Assembly (NCBI RefSeq): GCF_946886105.1
Contig: NZ_CAMPHV010000021.1
Span: 16,957 to 80,956 of the forward strand
Source: an uncultured Pseudomonas sp.
GTDB taxonomy: Bacteria > Pseudomonadota > Gammaproteobacteria > Pseudomonadales > Pseudomonadaceae
Direction: 5' to 3'
DNA length: 64,000 nt
Below are positions 37,471-46,494 of this stretch, one piece after another. A model generated the notes under the pieces. It worked only from the letters and a program-made list of their open reading frames with translations, did not search any database and was not told the origin of the DNA. Both the position numbers and the translations under genes were made by a program. Numbering within the stretch: position 1 is the first letter of the stretch; each line of letters begins with the position of its first letter.

Positions 37471-38224
37471 CCTGTCGTTGCTTCTGTTGTGCGTCAGTTC
37501 CTGGGCATTGGCCGAATCCCAGGTTCGAGTGGACGCCCATGGCTTGATGCGTTTGCCGGGCAATCTCGAGCAACTGGTGCTCGAACGCTTGGATATCGCC
37601 GATCACGCCACCTTATTGGTACCGGCCGAGGTCCGTGAGATCCGCGTGACTGAGTTGGTCCTCGGCCGTGACGCACATATCGCCATCGCGCCGAGCGAGC
37701 AGGCGTTTCGCCTGGACGTCGAACGCGCTGAGATCGCCGCGGGGGCGCAGCTCAGCGCCCGTGGCGCCGCCGGCACATTCGAGAAGCCGGCAATGCCGGG
37801 TCGCAACCTGCACATTCGCTTGCAGACAGTTACCGCGCAGGTGCTGCTGATCGATGCGCGGGGTGGCAATGGCACGCCCGGTTATGCCGGGCTCGATGGC
37901 GCCGACGGCAAACCTGGCGGTTGCACCTGGGGACAGGCGAGCAAGGGGCATGATGGCCAGAATGGCGGCGATGGCCAGGCTGGCGCCGCTGGTGGTCGGG
38001 TACGTCTCGAAGTGCCGGTGGATTTTGCCGTCGAAATGCTGCAGGGCCGTGTCGACGGCGGTTCCGGCGGCGCCGCCGGTGTTGGCGGCAAACCGGGCAA
38101 GGGTGGTGCGAGCAAGGGCTGCTGGCTGTACAGCGCCGATGGTGCCGCCGATGGCCGCCCCGGCCAGGCCGGTCGACCGGGTTCTCAGGGTGTCGCCGGT
38201 TCGCTCGATGTGGTGAGGTTTTAA
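37463..38224 (+). CDS. Exported collagen-like glycine-rich protein
   Basis: 253 residues from the ATG at 37463 (CGGGAG upstream). Signal peptide MRSLSLLLLCVSSWALA. Residues ~20-145 form a beta-rich region (LRLDIADHATL, RLDVERAEIAAGAQLSARGAAG). Then two collagen-like Gly-x-y stretches (about 148-185 and 208-250) flank a short beta segment; each stretch contains a single Cys (GGCTWG, KGCWLY), possibly forming an intra- or intermolecular disulfide. No Pro-rich triple-helix core long enough to be certain of a collagen fold. Function unknown; periplasmic or surface location inferred. Confidence 0.8.
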   Translation: MRSLSLLLLCVSSWALAESQVRVDAHGLMRLPGNLEQLVLERLDIADHATLLVPAEVREIRVTELVLGRDAHIAIAPSEQAFRLDVERAEIAAGAQLSARGAAGTFEKPAMPGRNLHIRLQTVTAQVLLIDARGGNGTPGYAGLDGADGKPGGCTWGQASKGHDGQNGGDGQAGAAGGRVRLEVPVDFAVEMLQGRVDGGSGGAAGVGGKPGKGGASKGCWLYSADGAADGRPGQAGRPGSQGVAGSLDVVRF

Positions 38225-38246
38225 CGGCCCTGATCCCAGGGCCGTT
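38223..38246. terminator. Bidirectional terminator, collagen-like gene / copD-like gene
   Basis: AACGGCCCT (38223-38231) / AGGGCCGTT (38238-38246). It overlaps the stop of the first gene and lies 10 bases before the convergent stop at 38256; TTTT follows on the minus strand. Confidence 0.75.
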
Positions 38247-38255
38247 GGCCGACGC

Positions 38256-38720
38256 TTAAAACCCCGGGCGGGCGGCGGCGATGCCGACCAGCACCAGCCC
38301 GACCAGCAAGTTGATACCGACCAGGCGGCGGATGCGGCCCAGCACCGCCGCGCCAACGGGCCAATCCTCGGCGGCAATGGCGCGGCGTAGTTCCGGCAAT
38401 TTCAGCGCCTGTATCCGCAAAAATAGCGCGAGCATGACCAGATAAAGCCCGATCATCATGTGCACATAGCGCGGCGCGGCTTCGAAACCGGCAAAGCGCA
38501 GGTGCAGCATGCCCATCCCGGTGACCGGTAGTACGATCACCGCGGCCCAGACCCAACGAAAGAACCGCGGGAAGATCTGCTCCCATAGTTTCAGGCGTGC
38601 CGGCCCTTCCAGGGCGCTGACCGCGGCTGGGCGCACGACCATCCAGGCGAAGAACATCCCACCGACCCAGACGAGGGCGGCGAGCAGGTGCAGGCTGTAG
38701 CTGAACGCATAAAGGGTCAT
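38256..38720 (-). CDS. CopD-family membrane protein
   Basis: 154 residues with four transmembrane helices. LHLLAALVWVGGMFFAWMVVRPA is the CopD signature, with conserved His and Trp; a second GFEAAPRYVHMMIGLYLVM helix holds further His residues. CopD proteins take part in copper transport or haem-like binding, but this short stand-alone form is not characterised. Divergent from dinG, 150 bases away. Confidence 0.85.
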   Translation of the reverse strand: MTLYAFSYSLHLLAALVWVGGMFFAWMVVRPAAVSALEGPARLKLWEQIFPRFFRWVWAAVIVLPVTGMGMLHLRFAGFEAAPRYVHMMIGLYLVMLALFLRIQALKLPELRRAIAAEDWPVGAAVLGRIRRLVGINLLVGLVLVGIAAARPGF

Positions 38721-38871
38721 GCCATAACTCCGATTGACCAGGAAATGGGGCGGCGCAAGGGAATTTTGCGCCGTCCGGATAAGCGATTCTGCGCGAGATC
38801 GATTAGCGCGTTATGATAGCGGCCGTTTGCAAACACTGAAAATTTATCCAGTTACCTCGCGCCCGAATCCC

Positions 38872-41016
38872 ATGCTCAGTACCGAACTCAAATCCCAGAT
38901 CCAGGGCGCCTACTCGCGTTTTCTCGAAGCCAAGTCGCTGAAGCCGCGTTATGGGCAGCGCTTGATGATCGCCGAGATCGCCAAGGTGCTGGGCGCGATC
39001 AAGGCCGACGACGAAGGCCGGCGCATGGGTGAGCCCGCGGTGGTGGCGGTCGAGGCGGGTACCGGTACCGGCAAGACCGTGGCCTACAGCCTGGCGGCGA
39101 TTCCCACGGCGAAGGCGGCTGGCAAGCGCTTGGTGATCGCCACCGCGACCGTGGCCCTGCAAGAGCAGATCGTGCACAAGGACCTACCGGACCTGATGCG
39201 CAACAGCGGCCTGAATTTCAGCTTCGCCCTGGCCAAGGGCCGCGGCCGTTACCTGTGCCTGTCCAAGCTCGATGTGCTGCTGCAGGAAGGCCAGGCGCAA
39301 AGCGCCACCGCGCAACTGTTCGAGGAAGAAGGCTTCAGGATCGACGTCGACGAGCAAAGCCAGAAGCTGTTCCTCGCCATGATGGAAAAGCTCGCCGGCA
39401 ACAAATGGGACGGCGACCGCGACAGTTGGCCCGAGGAGCTCGAAGATACGCGCTGGTCGCAGCTGACCACCGATCACAGCCAGTGCACCAACCGCCATTG
39501 CCCGAATTTTCAGCAGTGCGCGTTCTACAAAGCCCGCGAAGGTATGGGCAAGGTCGATGTGATAGTCACCAACCACGACATGGTCCTCGCCGACCTGGCG
39601 CTGGGCGGTGGCGCGGTGCTGCCCGATCCGCGCGACACCCTTTATGTGTTCGACGAAGGTCACCACCTGCCGGACAAAGCGATCGGTCACTTCGCCCACT
39701 TCACCCGCCTGCGCTCTACCGCCGATTGGCTGGAGCAGATCGCGAAGAATCTCACCAAGCTGCTCGCCCAGCATCCGCTCCCCGGCGATCTCGGCCGGTT
39801 GATCGAGCAGGTGCCGGAGTTGGCGCGGGAAATCAAAACCCAGCAGCAGTTCATGTTCGCCGCCTGCGAGCAGTTGGCCGAGTTCAAACCCGGCGAAGAC
39901 ATGCAGGGCCGCGAGCGCCCGCGCCATCGTTTCGTCGGTGGCTTGGTGCCGGAGCACCTGCGCGAGTTGGGCGCTGAGTTGAAGAAGGGCTTCTCGAAAC
40001 TCACCGACCTGTTCACTGGCGTGACCGAACAACTTAAGGAGGCCATGGACGGCGAAGCCAGTATCGGCATCGCCAGCCACCAGGCGGAAGAGTGGTATCC
40101 ATTGTTCGGCAGCCTGTTGGCGCGCGCCCAGGGCAACTGGGAACTGTGGTTGGCCTTCACCGCCGAAGACCCGGAGGACAGCCCGCCGATGGCGCGCTGG
40201 CTGACCCTGGCCGAGAGCGGTGCCTTGTTCGATATCGAAGTCAACGCCAGCCCGATTCTCGCCGCCGAAACCCTGCGGCGTAATCTCTGGAATGTCGCCT
40301 ACGGCGCCTTGGTGACCTCGGCGACGCTTACCGCCCTCGGCACTTTCGACCGCTATCGGATGCGCGCCGGTCTGCCGAAGGCCGCGGTGACCGCCGTGGT
40401 GCCGAGCCCCTTTCACCATGCCGATGCAGGCGTGTTGCGGGTGCCCGATCTGCAGGCCGACCCGCGCGACGCCGCCTTGCATACCGCAGCCATCGTCCGT
40501 GAGCTGCCGGCGCTGGTGGCCGGCTCACGCGGTACCCTGGTGCTGTTCTCCTCGCGCAAGCAGATGCAGGATGTATTCGAGGGTGTCGATCGCGACTGGC
40601 GCAAGCGGGTGTTCATCCAGGGCAATCTGTCCAAGCAGGAGACCCTGAACAAGCACAAGGCGCGGGTCGACAGCGGCGAGGAGAGTGTGCTCTTCGGTCT
40701 GGCCAGTTTCGCCGAAGGGGTCGACCTGCCCGGCGCCTATTGCGAACATGTGGTGATCGCCAAGATTCCCTTCGCCGTACCGGACGACCCGGTCGAAGCG
40801 GCATTGGCCGAATGGATCGAGGCGCGTGGTGGCAACCCGTTCATGGAGATCGCCGTACCCGACGCCTCGTTGCGCTTGGTTCAGGCCTGCGGTCGCTTGC
40901 TGCGTACCGAAGCGGATCGCGGCACCATTACTCTGCTGGATCGAAGAGTGGTGACTCAGCGCTACGGCAAGGCGATTCTCAATGCCTTGCCGCCGTTTCG
41001 CCGCGAGATCGGTTGA
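38872..41016 (+). CDS. dinG: ATP-dependent DNA helicase DinG
   Basis: 5'-3' superfamily 2 iron-sulfur helicase that resolves R-loops and forked structures. 714 residues from MLSTELKSQIQGAYSRFL, equal to E. coli DinG; the longer frame from 38734 is not conserved. Walker A EAGTGTGKTVAYS; Fe-S cysteines in GRYLCLSKL and CTNRHCPNFQQC; DEGH box VFDEGHHLPD; the late motifs ASFAEGVDLPG and QACGRLLRTEADRG are present. Confidence 0.96.
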   Translation: MLSTELKSQIQGAYSRFLEAKSLKPRYGQRLMIAEIAKVLGAIKADDEGRRMGEPAVVAVEAGTGTGKTVAYSLAAIPTAKAAGKRLVIATATVALQEQIVHKDLPDLMRNSGLNFSFALAKGRGRYLCLSKLDVLLQEGQAQSATAQLFEEEGFRIDVDEQSQKLFLAMMEKLAGNKWDGDRDSWPEELEDTRWSQLTTDHSQCTNRHCPNFQQCAFYKAREGMGKVDVIVTNHDMVLADLALGGGAVLPDPRDTLYVFDEGHHLPDKAIGHFAHFTRLRSTADWLEQIAKNLTKLLAQHPLPGDLGRLIEQVPELAREIKTQQQFMFAACEQLAEFKPGEDMQGRERPRHRFVGGLVPEHLRELGAELKKGFSKLTDLFTGVTEQLKEAMDGEASIGIASHQAEEWYPLFGSLLARAQGNWELWLAFTAEDPEDSPPMARWLTLAESGALFDIEVNASPILAAETLRRNLWNVAYGALVTSATLTALGTFDRYRMRAGLPKAAVTAVVPSPFHHADAGVLRVPDLQADPRDAALHTAAIVRELPALVAGSRGTLVLFSSRKQMQDVFEGVDRDWRKRVFIQGNLSKQETLNKHKARVDSGEESVLFGLASFAEGVDLPGAYCEHVVIAKIPFAVPDDPVEAALAEWIEARGGNPFMEIAVPDASLRLVQACGRLLRTEADRGTITLLDRRVVTQRYGKAILNALPPFRREIG

Positions 41017-41124
41017 GCGCAGGAGGAACCCGGCGCCGGGTCATTGCGTCAGACATGCTGTGTCGCGACCGGCCCGGCCGCGCGGCGCTCTTACCGGGCT
41101 GGCTTGGGCGGGTAAACAGGAGCA

Positions 41125-41272
41125 GTAGCAGGCCGTTGAAAAATGTAGGCGAGGCAGGCAATACAAGGCAAAAACGGCCGAGGAAGCGGAGTTTACGGGC
41201 TGTAAATGAGCATTCCGAGGCCGTTTTTAACGCAGTATTGCCAACGCAGGTAGTTTTTCAACGGCCTGGTAG
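41125..41272. repeat. Nested palindromic dispersed repeat, copy B
   Basis: Perfect 15-bp outer arms CAGGCCGTTGAAAAA (41129-41143) / TTTTTCAACGGCCTG (41254-41268); GGCAATAC (41157-41164) / GTATTGCC (41235-41242); AAAAACGGCC (41170-41179) / GGCCGTTTTT (41219-41228); GGAA (41182-41185) / TTCC (41213-41216). The core at 41187-41212 matches copy A with two differences. GTAG flanks it on both sides (41125-41128, 41269-41272), a possible 4-bp target duplication. It occupies most of the 328-base dinG-GH50 gap; nothing else is seen there. Confidence 0.85.
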
Positions 41273-41344
41273 GTGCCGGGGCCAGGCAGGGCCCGCTGTT
41301 CACTCCGGCATCTCGCCGCTGAGTGTGTTGAATCGAATTGGGGG

Positions 41345-43564
41345 ATGTGGCTCTTGAAGGTTAATGCCAGGCTGCAAGCGTGTATGTTGCTGTCGGTTCT
41401 GTTGGGTTATGGCGATGCCCTAATGGCCGGGGATCGCCAGCTATTCAATTTCGTCAAACCGATCGATGCGGTACAGGTGAGCACCGATGACGCCTTTCTA
41501 CCGAGTCTGATCGCCGAGCCGGTGGGCAACGAAGTGTTGCGCCGGATTACCTTCAATCCCGCCGAACGGCCCAGCCTGCGCTTAGCGCCAGCAGCGGGGA
41601 GCTGGGATTGGACGCAGCACCAGGTCATCGATCTGCGCGTGCAGAACGCCATGGATTGGGCGCTGACCCTCGAGGTGCGGATCGAAAGCGCCGACGGCGC
41701 CAGTTTGCACAGCCGCATCGCCTTGCCGGCGGGGCCGGCGCAGACATTGCTGGTACCACTGCATGCGACTTCGCCGCGCGATCAAGGCATGCGGGCCGGA
41801 GTACCCATGCCCTGGAATCACCAGGGCCAGCGCCTGCTACTGGCCGAAACCGTGAGCGGTACGCTGGACCTCAGTCAGGTCACCGCGGTGACTTTATCGA
41901 TACCCGGCCCCGACGTGGCGCAGAGCATCTTGATCAGCCAGTTCGGTGTCCGCGGCGATGACCTGCGGAGCAAGGCCTATCAGGGCATCGTCGATGCCTA
42001 CGGTCAATTCAGCCGTGGCGACTGGCCGGGCAAAGTGAAAAACGACGCGCAACTCACGCAAGCCGCAACGCAGGAACAACAGCAGTTGCAAGCCTGGTTG
42101 GCCGAGCGCGAGCAACAAGACAAGTTCGGTGGCTGGTTGGGCGCACAGCGTTTCGAGGCCAGCGGCTTCTTTCGTACCGAGAAGCGTGATGGGCGCTGGT
42201 TCCTGGTCACTCCCGAGGGCAATCCGTTTTATTCCTTGGGGGTCAATACGGTCAATGCGGAGCAAGGCCGTACCTATATCGAAGGTCGCGAGTCGATGTT
42301 CGCCGCCTTGCCCGCGGACGGCGAGGCCCTGGCCGGTCATTTCGGCAGCGGCGACGACCGCCGCGACACCGGCGCGAACAAGGGGCGCGCGTTCGCCCAT
42401 GGCCGCTGGTTCGATTTCTACGGCGCCAATCTCGAGCGCAGCTACGGCCCGGCCGATCCCGCGCGCTGGCGCCAGCACAGCCAGGAGCGGTTACAGGCCT
42501 GGGGCTTCAATACCCTGGGCAATTGGAGCGATCCGGCGTTCGCCACCGACGCGCGCATGCCTTACAGCATTCCGCTGTCGATCCAAGGCGACTACGCGAC
42601 TATCAACACCGGGGTCGACTGGTGGGGCGGCATGCCCGACCCTTTCGACCCGCGTTTCGCCATGGCCGCCGAGCGGGCCATCGCCATCGCCTCGCGCGAT
42701 CACCGCGACGATCCCTGGTTGATCGGCTATTACGCCGACAACGAATTGGCCTGGGCCGGCCCGGCGGACGACCCCCATGGGCGCTACGCCCTGGCGTACG
42801 CGACGTTGCGGCTGACTACCGACGTGCCGGCGAAACGCGCCTTTCTCAAGCAGCTGCGCGACAAGTACCGCAACCACAATGGCCTGTCCAAGGCCTGGGG
42901 CATTACCCTCGACGCCTGGGAATTGATGGAGGACCCCGGTTTCCAGGCGCCGCCGCCGAACCCTCAGTACCCGGCCATCGAACGGGACATGCAGGCCTTT
43001 TTGCGATTGTTCGCCGAGACCTATTTCAAGACCATCGCCGAGTCGCTGGAGTGGCACGCGCCCAATCACATGCTGCTGGGCGGGCGTTTCTCCAGTAGCA
43101 CTGTCGAGGCGGTTCGTGCCTGCGCCGAGTATTGCGATCTGTTGAGCTTCAACTTCTACACCCGCGAACCGCAGCACGGTTACGACTTCGCCATGCTGCG
43201 CGAACTCGATAAGCCGCTGCTGGTCACCGAGTTTCATTTCGGCTCGCGCGACCGTGGGCCGTTCTGGGGCGGCGTCGCCGAGGTACCCAAGGAAGAGGAG
43301 CGCGGCCCGGCCTATGCGCACTTCCTCGCGCAAGCCCTGGCGGAGCCGCAGATCGTCGGCGTGCATTGGTTCCAGTACCTCGACCAGCCGGTGACCGGCC
43401 GCTTGCTCGATGGCGAGAATGGTCACTTCGGATTGGTCGCGATTACCGACCGCCCTTGGCAAGCGTTCGTCAAAGCGGTGCGCAAGGCCAATCTGGGCGT
43501 CGCCAAAACCTTGCTCGAGCCCGACAATGCCGACGCGGCAAAGACGGATATCGATAAGCCCTGA
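41345..43564 (+). CDS. GH50-like (agarase-type) glycoside hydrolase, exported
   Basis: 739 residues from the ATG at 41345; a TTG at 41354, better spaced from GGGGG, is a possible start three codons later. Signal-peptide-like N-terminus (ACMLLSVLLGYGDALMAG). An N-terminal beta-sandwich (~40-235) is followed by a TIM-barrel: GWLGAQRFEASGFFRTEKRDG and FYSLGVNTVNAEQG are typical of GH50 beta-agarases. Catalytic Glu candidates are in YYADNELAW (acid/base, clan GH-A NE motif) and LVTEFHFGSRD (nucleophile). Its true substrate in a pseudomonad is unknown; agar is unlikely without other agarolytic genes here. Confidence 0.82.
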   Translation: MWLLKVNARLQACMLLSVLLGYGDALMAGDRQLFNFVKPIDAVQVSTDDAFLPSLIAEPVGNEVLRRITFNPAERPSLRLAPAAGSWDWTQHQVIDLRVQNAMDWALTLEVRIESADGASLHSRIALPAGPAQTLLVPLHATSPRDQGMRAGVPMPWNHQGQRLLLAETVSGTLDLSQVTAVTLSIPGPDVAQSILISQFGVRGDDLRSKAYQGIVDAYGQFSRGDWPGKVKNDAQLTQAATQEQQQLQAWLAEREQQDKFGGWLGAQRFEASGFFRTEKRDGRWFLVTPEGNPFYSLGVNTVNAEQGRTYIEGRESMFAALPADGEALAGHFGSGDDRRDTGANKGRAFAHGRWFDFYGANLERSYGPADPARWRQHSQERLQAWGFNTLGNWSDPAFATDARMPYSIPLSIQGDYATINTGVDWWGGMPDPFDPRFAMAAERAIAIASRDHRDDPWLIGYYADNELAWAGPADDPHGRYALAYATLRLTTDVPAKRAFLKQLRDKYRNHNGLSKAWGITLDAWELMEDPGFQAPPPNPQYPAIERDMQAFLRLFAETYFKTIAESLEWHAPNHMLLGGRFSSSTVEAVRACAEYCDLLSFNFYTREPQHGYDFAMLRELDKPLLVTEFHFGSRDRGPFWGGVAEVPKEEERGPAYAHFLAQALAEPQIVGVHWFQYLDQPVTGRLLDGENGHFGLVAITDRPWQAFVKAVRKANLGVAKTLLEPDNADAAKTDIDKP

Positions 43565-43615
43565 AGCAACGGCGAATGCTTGGGGCGGGTACATATATGT
43601 ATGAGGAGCGAAGCG

Positions 43616-44761
43616 GTGCAGGTACAGGGTTACTACGACCTTAAATTCGAGGAGCTGAAAGAGGCGTTCACCAGCCTGTTCGACGACCCGCAGGAGCGCG
43701 GCATGGCCCTGTGCGTGCAGATTGGCGGCGAAACCGTGCTGGATCTCTGGGCCGGCAGCGCCGATAAGGATGGCCAGCAGGCCTGGCACAGCGACACCAT
43801 TCTCAACCTGTTTTCCTGCACCAAGACCTTCACCGCGGTCACCGTGCTGCAACTGGTTGGCGAGGGCAAACTCGAATTGGACGCGCCCGTGGCCCGCTAT
43901 TGGCCCGAGTTCGCCGCGGCCGGTAAGGAAAAAATCACCCTGCGTCACCTGCTCAGCCATCAGGCCGGTTTGCCGGCGTTGCACCAGATGCTGCCCGCGG
44001 AAGCCCTGTACGACTGGCAGGCGATGACCACGGCATTGGCCGCCGAGCAGCCCTGGTGGCGAGTGGGCGAGGGCCATGGTTATGCGCCCATCACCTACGG
44101 CTGGCTGGTCGGTGAGGTGTTGCGGCGGGTCGAGGGGCGTGGGCCGGGCGAGAGCATAGTGGCGCGCACCGCCAAGCCGCTCGGCCTGGATTTCCACGTG
44201 GGCCTGGCCGATAGCCAGTTCGACCGCGTTGCGACCATCAGCCGTGGCAAGGGCAATCTTGGCGATGCCGCCGCCCAGCGTCTGCTCAAGGTGACGATGA
44301 CCGAGCCGACGGCCATGAGCACCCGGGCCTTCACCAATCCGCCGTCGATCATGACCAGCACCAACAAGCCGGAATGGCGGCGCATGCAGCAGCCCGCCGC
44401 CAATGGTCACGGCAATGCGCGCAGCCTGGCCGGGTTCTACAGCGGCTTGCTCGATGGCCGTTTGCTGGAAAGCGAACTGCTCGACGAACTGACCCGCGAA
44501 CATGCGCGCGGCGAAGACAAAACCCTGTTGACCGCCACCCGTTTCGGCCTCGGCTGCATGCTCGATCAGCCAGAAGTCGCCAATGCCACCTATGGCATGG
44601 GGCCGTTGGCGTTCGGCCACCCCGGCGCGGGCGGCTCCATCGGCTTCGCCGACCCGGAGCGGGAGCTGGCTTTCGGCTTCGTCACCAACAATTTAGGACC
44701 GTTCGTCTTAATGGACCCCCGTGCGCAAAAACTTGCGCGAGTGTTAGCAGCTTGTTTGTAG
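43616..44761 (+). CDS. Beta-lactamase-family serine hydrolase / esterase
   Basis: 381 residues from the GTG at 43616 (AGGAG 7 bases upstream); an earlier frame start at 43580 lacks a site. SxxK motif SCTK with Ser67 and Lys70; second-motif Tyr in GHGYAPITYG; third-motif region FGHPGAGGSIGFAD. No signal peptide, so probably a cytosolic esterase of family VIII (EstB-like) rather than an antibiotic resistance enzyme. It lies 51 bases after the GH50-like gene and may be cotranscribed. Confidence 0.9.
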   Translation: MQVQGYYDLKFEELKEAFTSLFDDPQERGMALCVQIGGETVLDLWAGSADKDGQQAWHSDTILNLFSCTKTFTAVTVLQLVGEGKLELDAPVARYWPEFAAAGKEKITLRHLLSHQAGLPALHQMLPAEALYDWQAMTTALAAEQPWWRVGEGHGYAPITYGWLVGEVLRRVEGRGPGESIVARTAKPLGLDFHVGLADSQFDRVATISRGKGNLGDAAAQRLLKVTMTEPTAMSTRAFTNPPSIMTSTNKPEWRRMQQPAANGHGNARSLAGFYSGLLDGRLLESELLDELTREHARGEDKTLLTATRFGLGCMLDQPEVANATYGMGPLAFGHPGAGGSIGFADPERELAFGFVTNNLGPFVLMDPRAQKLARVLAACL

Positions 44762-44853
44762 CAAGCGCGGCTACACTGACGACGTTTCAGCAAACCGTCG
44801 AGCGCCGGCCGCGCCAGAGACCGGGCAGGCGCCGGTTTGTAGAGCTCTTAATG

Positions 44854-44877
44854 CAGCCTGTCGGCTGGTTTTCTTTT
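44854..44877 (+). terminator. Possible intrinsic terminator after the esterase gene
   Basis: CAGCC (44854-44858) / GGCTG (44863-44867) followed by GTTTTCTTTT. The stem is short. Confidence 0.5.
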
Positions 44878-44902
44878 GATTGCTCCGTGTGTGGATGGAC
44901 AG

Positions 44903-45586
44903 ATGCTAGCCAACAATAAATCCAAATTCATATTCCTGGTCGCGGGCCTGATGCTCGCCGGTTGTGCCGGCTCCGAGCCATCGAAAAAAGCCGCCGTCGC
45001 CGTTATGCCGCCGCCGGCGGTGACCCAGGACTGGCTGAACGATTTCGAGCCACGTTTGGTCGAGGCGCTCAAGGGCAGTCACTTCGAATTGGAGCGCCGC
45101 GAGAATTTGCTGGTGGTGACCGCCCCCGTACACAGCTCGTTCAATGCCGATCGCCCGCATATGTTGTTGCCGGTGAGCCTGGGGCCGATCACGCGTATCG
45201 CTAAATTGCTCGAAGCCGATCCCAGCGTCGCCGCCGTGGTGCTCGGGCATGCCGACAGCAGCGGCGCCGCCGAGAGCAATCGTGACCTCAGCTATCAACG
45301 GGCGAAAGCGTTCACCTCGATTTTTCGCTTGAGCGGCCTGAAGCAGAATCGTCTGATGGTCAAAGGCCTGGGCTCGGATATGCCGCGCGCAGCCAACGAC
45401 AGCGCCGAGGGACGTGCCCTGAATCGCCGGGTGGAAATCCTGTTGACTTCGCAAGCCACGATGAAGGCGCTGATCGCCAAGTACGAACAACCCGCCGCCA
45501 CAGTGCCGGCTGTCGCCAGCGCCGCAGCGGATACCGCCAAGCTGAAGACGGGCAAACAAGTTGTTGTCGCAGATCAAGCCAAGTAG
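44903..45586 (+). CDS. OmpA-family lipoprotein 3
   Basis: 227 residues from the ATG at 44903; a start at 44876 is possible. Lipobox LAGC in FLVAGLMLAGCAGSEP. The C-terminal OmpA-like domain has VVLGHADSSGAAESNRDLS and GRALNRRVEILL. After it comes a low-complexity Ala/Val/Lys tail (ATVPAVASAAADTAKLKTG). A family member next to pdxH is recalled from P. aeruginosa. Peptidoglycan tethering of the outer membrane is the likely role. Confidence 0.88.
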   Translation: MLANNKSKFIFLVAGLMLAGCAGSEPSKKAAVAVMPPPAVTQDWLNDFEPRLVEALKGSHFELERRENLLVVTAPVHSSFNADRPHMLLPVSLGPITRIAKLLEADPSVAAVVLGHADSSGAAESNRDLSYQRAKAFTSIFRLSGLKQNRLMVKGLGSDMPRAANDSAEGRALNRRVEILLTSQATMKALIAKYEQPAATVPAVASAAADTAKLKTGKQVVVADQAK

Positions 45587-45728
45587 GTCATGCCTGGGTA
45601 AGCTAGGCTCAACGCGTTCTTGAGGGTGCCTGAAAGTTGTCGAGCGCCCTGTGCTCCCGACGGGGGTATGGGTCGCGCAACCGCTCGAACGCGGACAATT
45701 TTCGTAAGGATCTAGAAAGGGCTTAGCC

Positions 45729-46376
45729 GTGACCCAAACCTTGGCCGACATGCGCCGTGACTATACCCGCGATGGTTTGAACGAGGCGCAAGCGCCGCTC
45801 GAACCACTGTCCTTGTTTAAACTCTGGTTCGCCGATGCGGTGAAAACCGAGCAACTGCCGGTCGAGCCGAACGCCATGATGCTGGCCACCGTGGATGCCG
45901 ATGGCCGTCCGCATTGCCGGGTGCTGCTGCTCAAGGGCGTGGATGACGACGGTTTCACCTTTTTCAGCAATTACGACAGCGCCAAAGGCGAGCAACTGCT
46001 GGCCAACCCCTATGCCGCCATGACCTTCTTCTGGCCGAGCCTGGAGCGTCAGGTGCGCATCGAAGGGCGGATCGAGCGCGTCACCGATGCCGAGTCCGAT
46101 GCTTATTTCCAGGTGCGCCCGCTGGGCAGCCGCCTGGGCGCCTGGGCCTCGCCGCAAAGCCGGGTGATCGCGGATCGTGCCGAGCTGGAAGGGCTGTTGG
46201 CGGAAACCGAGCAGCGTTTTCTCAACCAGGCACCGCATTGCCCGCCGCATTGGGGCGGCTATCGCCTTCAGCCCGAACGCATCGAGTTCTGGCAGGGGCG
46301 CTCCAGCCGTCTGCATGACCGGCTCAATTACCGTCTGCAGGATGGTGCTTGGCTGCGCGAGCGCCTGGCACCCTGA
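45729..46376 (+). CDS. pdxH: Pyridoxamine 5'-phosphate oxidase
   Basis: FMN enzyme that forms pyridoxal 5'-phosphate. 215 residues with a GTG start at 45729 preceded by [25 protein letters not shown] is the family start; FMN-binding [43 protein letters not shown] and the C-terminal RLHDRLNYR / WLRERLAP end are all typical. Monocistronic as far as can be seen. Confidence 0.97.
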   Translation: MTQTLADMRRDYTRDGLNEAQAPLEPLSLFKLWFADAVKTEQLPVEPNAMMLATVDADGRPHCRVLLLKGVDDDGFTFFSNYDSAKGEQLLANPYAAMTFFWPSLERQVRIEGRIERVTDAESDAYFQVRPLGSRLGAWASPQSRVIADRAELEGLLAETEQRFLNQAPHCPPHWGGYRLQPERIEFWQGRSSRLHDRLNYRLQDGAWLRERLAP

Positions 46377-46494
46377 TGCATTGTTGAGACGGGCGTTGTC
46401 GGCGGGTGTGCGTGCGGGTGCAGGTTTTTGCTTTAATCTTCGGGTGGCAGGTCGCGCGAGAGGCGCGATCTCAAGCTCTCTTGGAGGACTCTAT

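Noticed and set aside
41125..41272. Integron attC site
   Set aside because: No integrase, no cassette structure and no clear core sites at the ends; the hairpin resemblance alone is not enough.
42491..44620. 709-codon open frame opposite the GH50-like and esterase genes
   Set aside because: Spans two genuine genes on the other strand with clear motifs; shadow frame.
43616..44761. Class C antibiotic beta-lactamase
   Set aside because: No signal peptide and the second and third motifs are of the esterase type.
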